DNA of 64,000 nucleotides from the NCBI GenBank assembly GCA_029204225.1, contig CM055111.1, forward strand, positions 4,340,933-4,404,932, read 5' to 3'. The notes under the pieces were generated by a model, which saw nothing but the letters and a program-made list of their open reading frames with translations, was not told the DNA's origin and searched no databases. Position numbers and translations under genes: made by a program. The DNA comes from Diphasiastrum complanatum. Its lineage: Eukaryota > Streptophyta > Lycopodiopsida > Lycopodiales > Lycopodiaceae. Below, piece by piece: positions 61,484-64,000 of this stretch. The first letter of the stretch is position 1, and every line of letters begins with the position of its first letter.

Positions 61484-62958
61484 CTTGCTGCTATGAATCT
61501 GGACTCAAGTTGAGATTTATCAATTCTACTAGAGTAGAATGTTTGTCCCTTGACAATGGTTTTGTCAAAATGTTAGCCAATATATTGTCTGTGTGATAGT
61601 AACTTAGTGCAAACTCTTTGTTCTGAACCTTCTCTCTGAGAAAATGAAGTTGAACCTCTATATGTTTGGTCCTTGTGTGAGTTTGTCGGTTCAACGACAG
61701 AGCTGTACAACTCTGATTGTCGCACTGGAGTATAGTTGGACCAAACTGTGGGAATCTCAGATCCTATAGTAGCCTTCTAAGCCATAAAATCTCTTTCACT
61801 ATTGACGTAGCTGTGACATATTTTGATTCTGTAGAGGATAATGAAATGCATTTCTACTTCTTGCTATTCCATGAAGTGGGTCCTGCTGCAAGAAAGCAGA
61901 TATAGCCAGAGGTGGATTTTCTAGTATCTACGTCTCATGCCCAGTCTGAATCAGAATAGGTAATCAAAGAGAGTGCAACTTTTGTATTTCCATTGTAACT
62001 CAAGGAATAGTGCTTTGAGGCTTGAATGTACTTCATAACTCTTTCTAGAGCTTTCCAATGTTGTAGGCCTGGATTGGACATGAATTGCGACAACGTGCTT
62101 ACAACATATGCTAGATCAGGTCGTGTGCAAATCATAGAGTACATGAAAGAACCTATGACAGACTGATAAGGGTAATTGCGCATTTCTTGCTGATTTGCCT
62201 TTGTTCTGGGGCACATGTCTTTGGATCCATAGGAGCGTCTATGGGCTTGCAATCCTCCATGTCGTATCTTCGAAGTACATAAATTAAGTAGGATTGTTGG
62301 CTTATGGTGATCCTTCTGCTCGTGCGATCTCTGTGAATCTCCATTCCAAGTAGGTAATGGACTAGAACTAAATCAATCATCTCAAACTCTGAGAGTAAGG
62401 ACTTGGTTTCTTGCAACAATGATTTGAATTGCTGATGATTAGGGAATCATCAACGTATAGTGCTATTATAACATAGCTTGGCCCCTTTGGTTTTAGATAC
62501 ACATTTGAATCTGCGGTGTAGGTGGTAAAGTTGTGCTGGAACAAGAAACGATTTATTCTGACCGTATAATGTCTTATGCAATTTTCATAGTAGATGCTCC
62601 TTGCCTTGAGGGATGTACCCTTCTGGTTGATAGATGTAGACATCTTCTTGTATGTATCCATGTAGGAATGCCGTCTGGACGTCCATCTACTAAATATTCA
62701 GATCTTCTGCAGTAGATATAGCCACGCGAATAGACTAATGTTTTACTGCTGGACTGAAGGTCTCAGTGTAGTCTATCCCATATACTTGTTCAAAGCCTTT
62801 AACCACCAGTCTAGCTTTCCATTTGGATAAAGATCCATCTGGCTTAAGCTTCAGCTTAAAGATCCATTTAGAATCAATCGGCTTTACATCTGTAGGAGGA
62901 ATGACAAGACTCTAGGTCTTGTTCTTCATTAGAGATCGATACTCAACATCCATGACAT
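61484..62958 (-). pseudogene. Copia-E RT and RNase H (arm B)
   Basis: Same gene as 33,241-34,770. RNase H end LTKPLSRDKHSTLVE is in frame here (61,491-61,694). Other parts are more damaged: frameshifts near 61,700, 62,240, 62,400 and 62,560, and a deletion that removes the LYGxxQAPRAWYD block (about 62,560). Catalytic YVDDSLI is at about 62,455. The sequence switches at 62,959 directly to the gypsy acidic linker, because about 1.2 kb present in arm A (34,748-35,947), including the chimeric integrase, is deleted. Confidence 0.87.
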
Positions 62959-64000
62959 CACCAGCCCCAGGAACTGGTTCTGGAGTTTGTAACTGTCTGC
63001 TCTAGACTGAGTTCAGAATGCATCATGCTGGCACTTCCCTCTCAAGGACTCGAGTAACTCATTACGAATCTGAGTAAAACTCAACTCGTTTATCACAAGC
63101 ATTCTACTAAGGGCATCTGCTATTGTATTGAATTTCCCCTATCTATATTTTATAGACATATCAAACTCTTGCATCAACTCTACCAACGAGCTTTTCGACC
63201 TCTAAGCTCAGGTCGATTGCAAATGTATCTGAGACTTTCATGGTGTGTCAGGACCTCAAAGTTGGCAGCATACAAATAATGTCTCCAAGTCTTAAGGACA
63301 TAAACTATAGAATAGCGTTCCTTTTTATAGGCACTATACCTAGGCTCGAGTTTTTTACTCTCGAACGCAACTGGTCATCCACTCTGAGTTAGTACCAACT
63401 GCAAAGTCGCTAGCATCTGTTTCGACCACAAATGGCTGATTGGGGTCGATGACTTTTAAAACTGGAGCTGTAGCTAAGGCTGTTTTGAGAGCATCAAAGC
63501 TCTCCTGCTTTGCGTACTCCCAAATGAACTCCTTTCCCTTCCCCTTAAGAAGATTTGTCATGGGAACTGCTATTTGAGCATATTCCTTGACAAATCGTTT
63601 GTAATATCCCGCCAAACCTAGAAAAAAAAGCTCTAAAATATTCTGAGGTCTCAACCAACTGAGTATGGCTTTAACCTTACTGGGGTCCATTTTAATCCCA
63701 TATGCCAATATAATGTGATCCAGATAAGCTACTTCTTCAATGAAGAATTCACACTTGGATTCTTTAGCATAAAGCTTATGCTGTCTAAGCAGTCGAAACA
63801 CTTTTATGCCTTCCTCGTTTTGCTGTAGATGAGGATGTCATCTAAAAATACGACTACAAATTTTTCCCAAGTATGGTCTGAGGACGCTGTTTATCAAGGT
63901 AATAATGACCATGATGAGTTCTAAAAGCTATTTTCGGGACACCTTAAATGGCATCACCTTAAACTCATAATGACCATGATGAGTTTTAAAAGTTGTTTTC
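62959..64000 (-). pseudogene. Gypsy G2 RNase H and RT (arm B), running off the window
   Basis: Counterpart of 35,948-37,000. RNase H remnants lie at about 63,230-63,430 (QPFVVETDASDFAVGT). The RT thumb has LSWLRPQNILEL and GYYKRFVKEYAQIAVPM (63,355-63,801). The palm region near 63,840 is broken by a short deletion and a stop. The last 100 bp contain a short duplication (TAATGACCATGATGAGTT twice). The element should continue beyond 64,000. Confidence 0.85.

Overview
The window is nuclear DNA of a land plant, made almost entirely of LTR retrotransposons in different states of decay. The evidence is repeated primer-binding sites of the plant initiator-Met-tRNA type (TGGTATCAGAGC), Ty1/copia and Ty3/gypsy polyprotein fragments on both strands, plant-type telomeric motif tracts (CCCTAAA) inside the sequence, and long (GA)n arrays. 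I found no complete cellular gene, no rRNA or tRNA gene, no CRISPR array and nothing bacterial. The species cannot be named from the sequence; a large, repeat-rich plant genome fits.

Layout. 1-2.5 kb: decayed Ty3/gypsy integrase (minus). 3.1-4.1 kb: copia RNase H remnant. 5.1-7.4 kb: decayed minus-strand copia gag/protease/integrase joined to an open frame of unknown origin. 7.4-12.3 kb: non-coding, with microsatellites and small tandem duplications. 12.4-17.0 kb: a gag-protease-only Ty3-like unit between two copies of a copia integrase fragment. 17.1-19.3 kb: minus-strand copia remnant with LTR edge. 19.3-24.2 kb: non-coding, with interstitial telomere-like tracts and an inverted-repeat (foldback-like) unit. 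24.2-26.6 kb: two back-to-back 5' LTR/PBS junctions and the start of a gypsy gag. 26.6-41.1 kb (arm A) and 46.9-64.0 kb (arm B): two diverged copies of one nested retrotransposon cluster, separated by a 5.8-kb spacer that may hold remnants of a host gene.

The main result is structural. The outer parts of arms A and B are inverted relative to each other. The inner part of A (about 26,598-38,240) is direct relative to B. Both ends of that inner block cut the same two genes, a gypsy gag and a copia RNase H, in reciprocal fashion. The simplest reading is an inverted segmental duplication of a nested cluster followed by an 11.6-kb inversion in arm A. Identical nesting junctions in the two arms (copia-D inside copia-C reverse transcriptase, a gypsy unit inside the copia-C LTR at the same GTATC site, an LTR inside copia-C gag) show common descent rather than independent insertion.

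Arm B also carries one fully intact, very young Ty1/copia element (53,341-59,772): two 655-bp LTRs differing at one base by my reading, a 5-bp target duplication TCTAA, PBS, PPT and one uninterrupted 1317-codon gag-pol frame. The pre-insertion site survives in arm A at about 30,960. Other points of interest are an in-frame gypsy/copia integrase chimera, a compact two-LTR gypsy derivative with only 151 bp inside, and a recurrent perfect palindrome with a G-box core (TTCACACGTGTGAA) in LTRs and likely LTR remnants. I see no new enzymatic or defence system; the novelty lies in the architecture.
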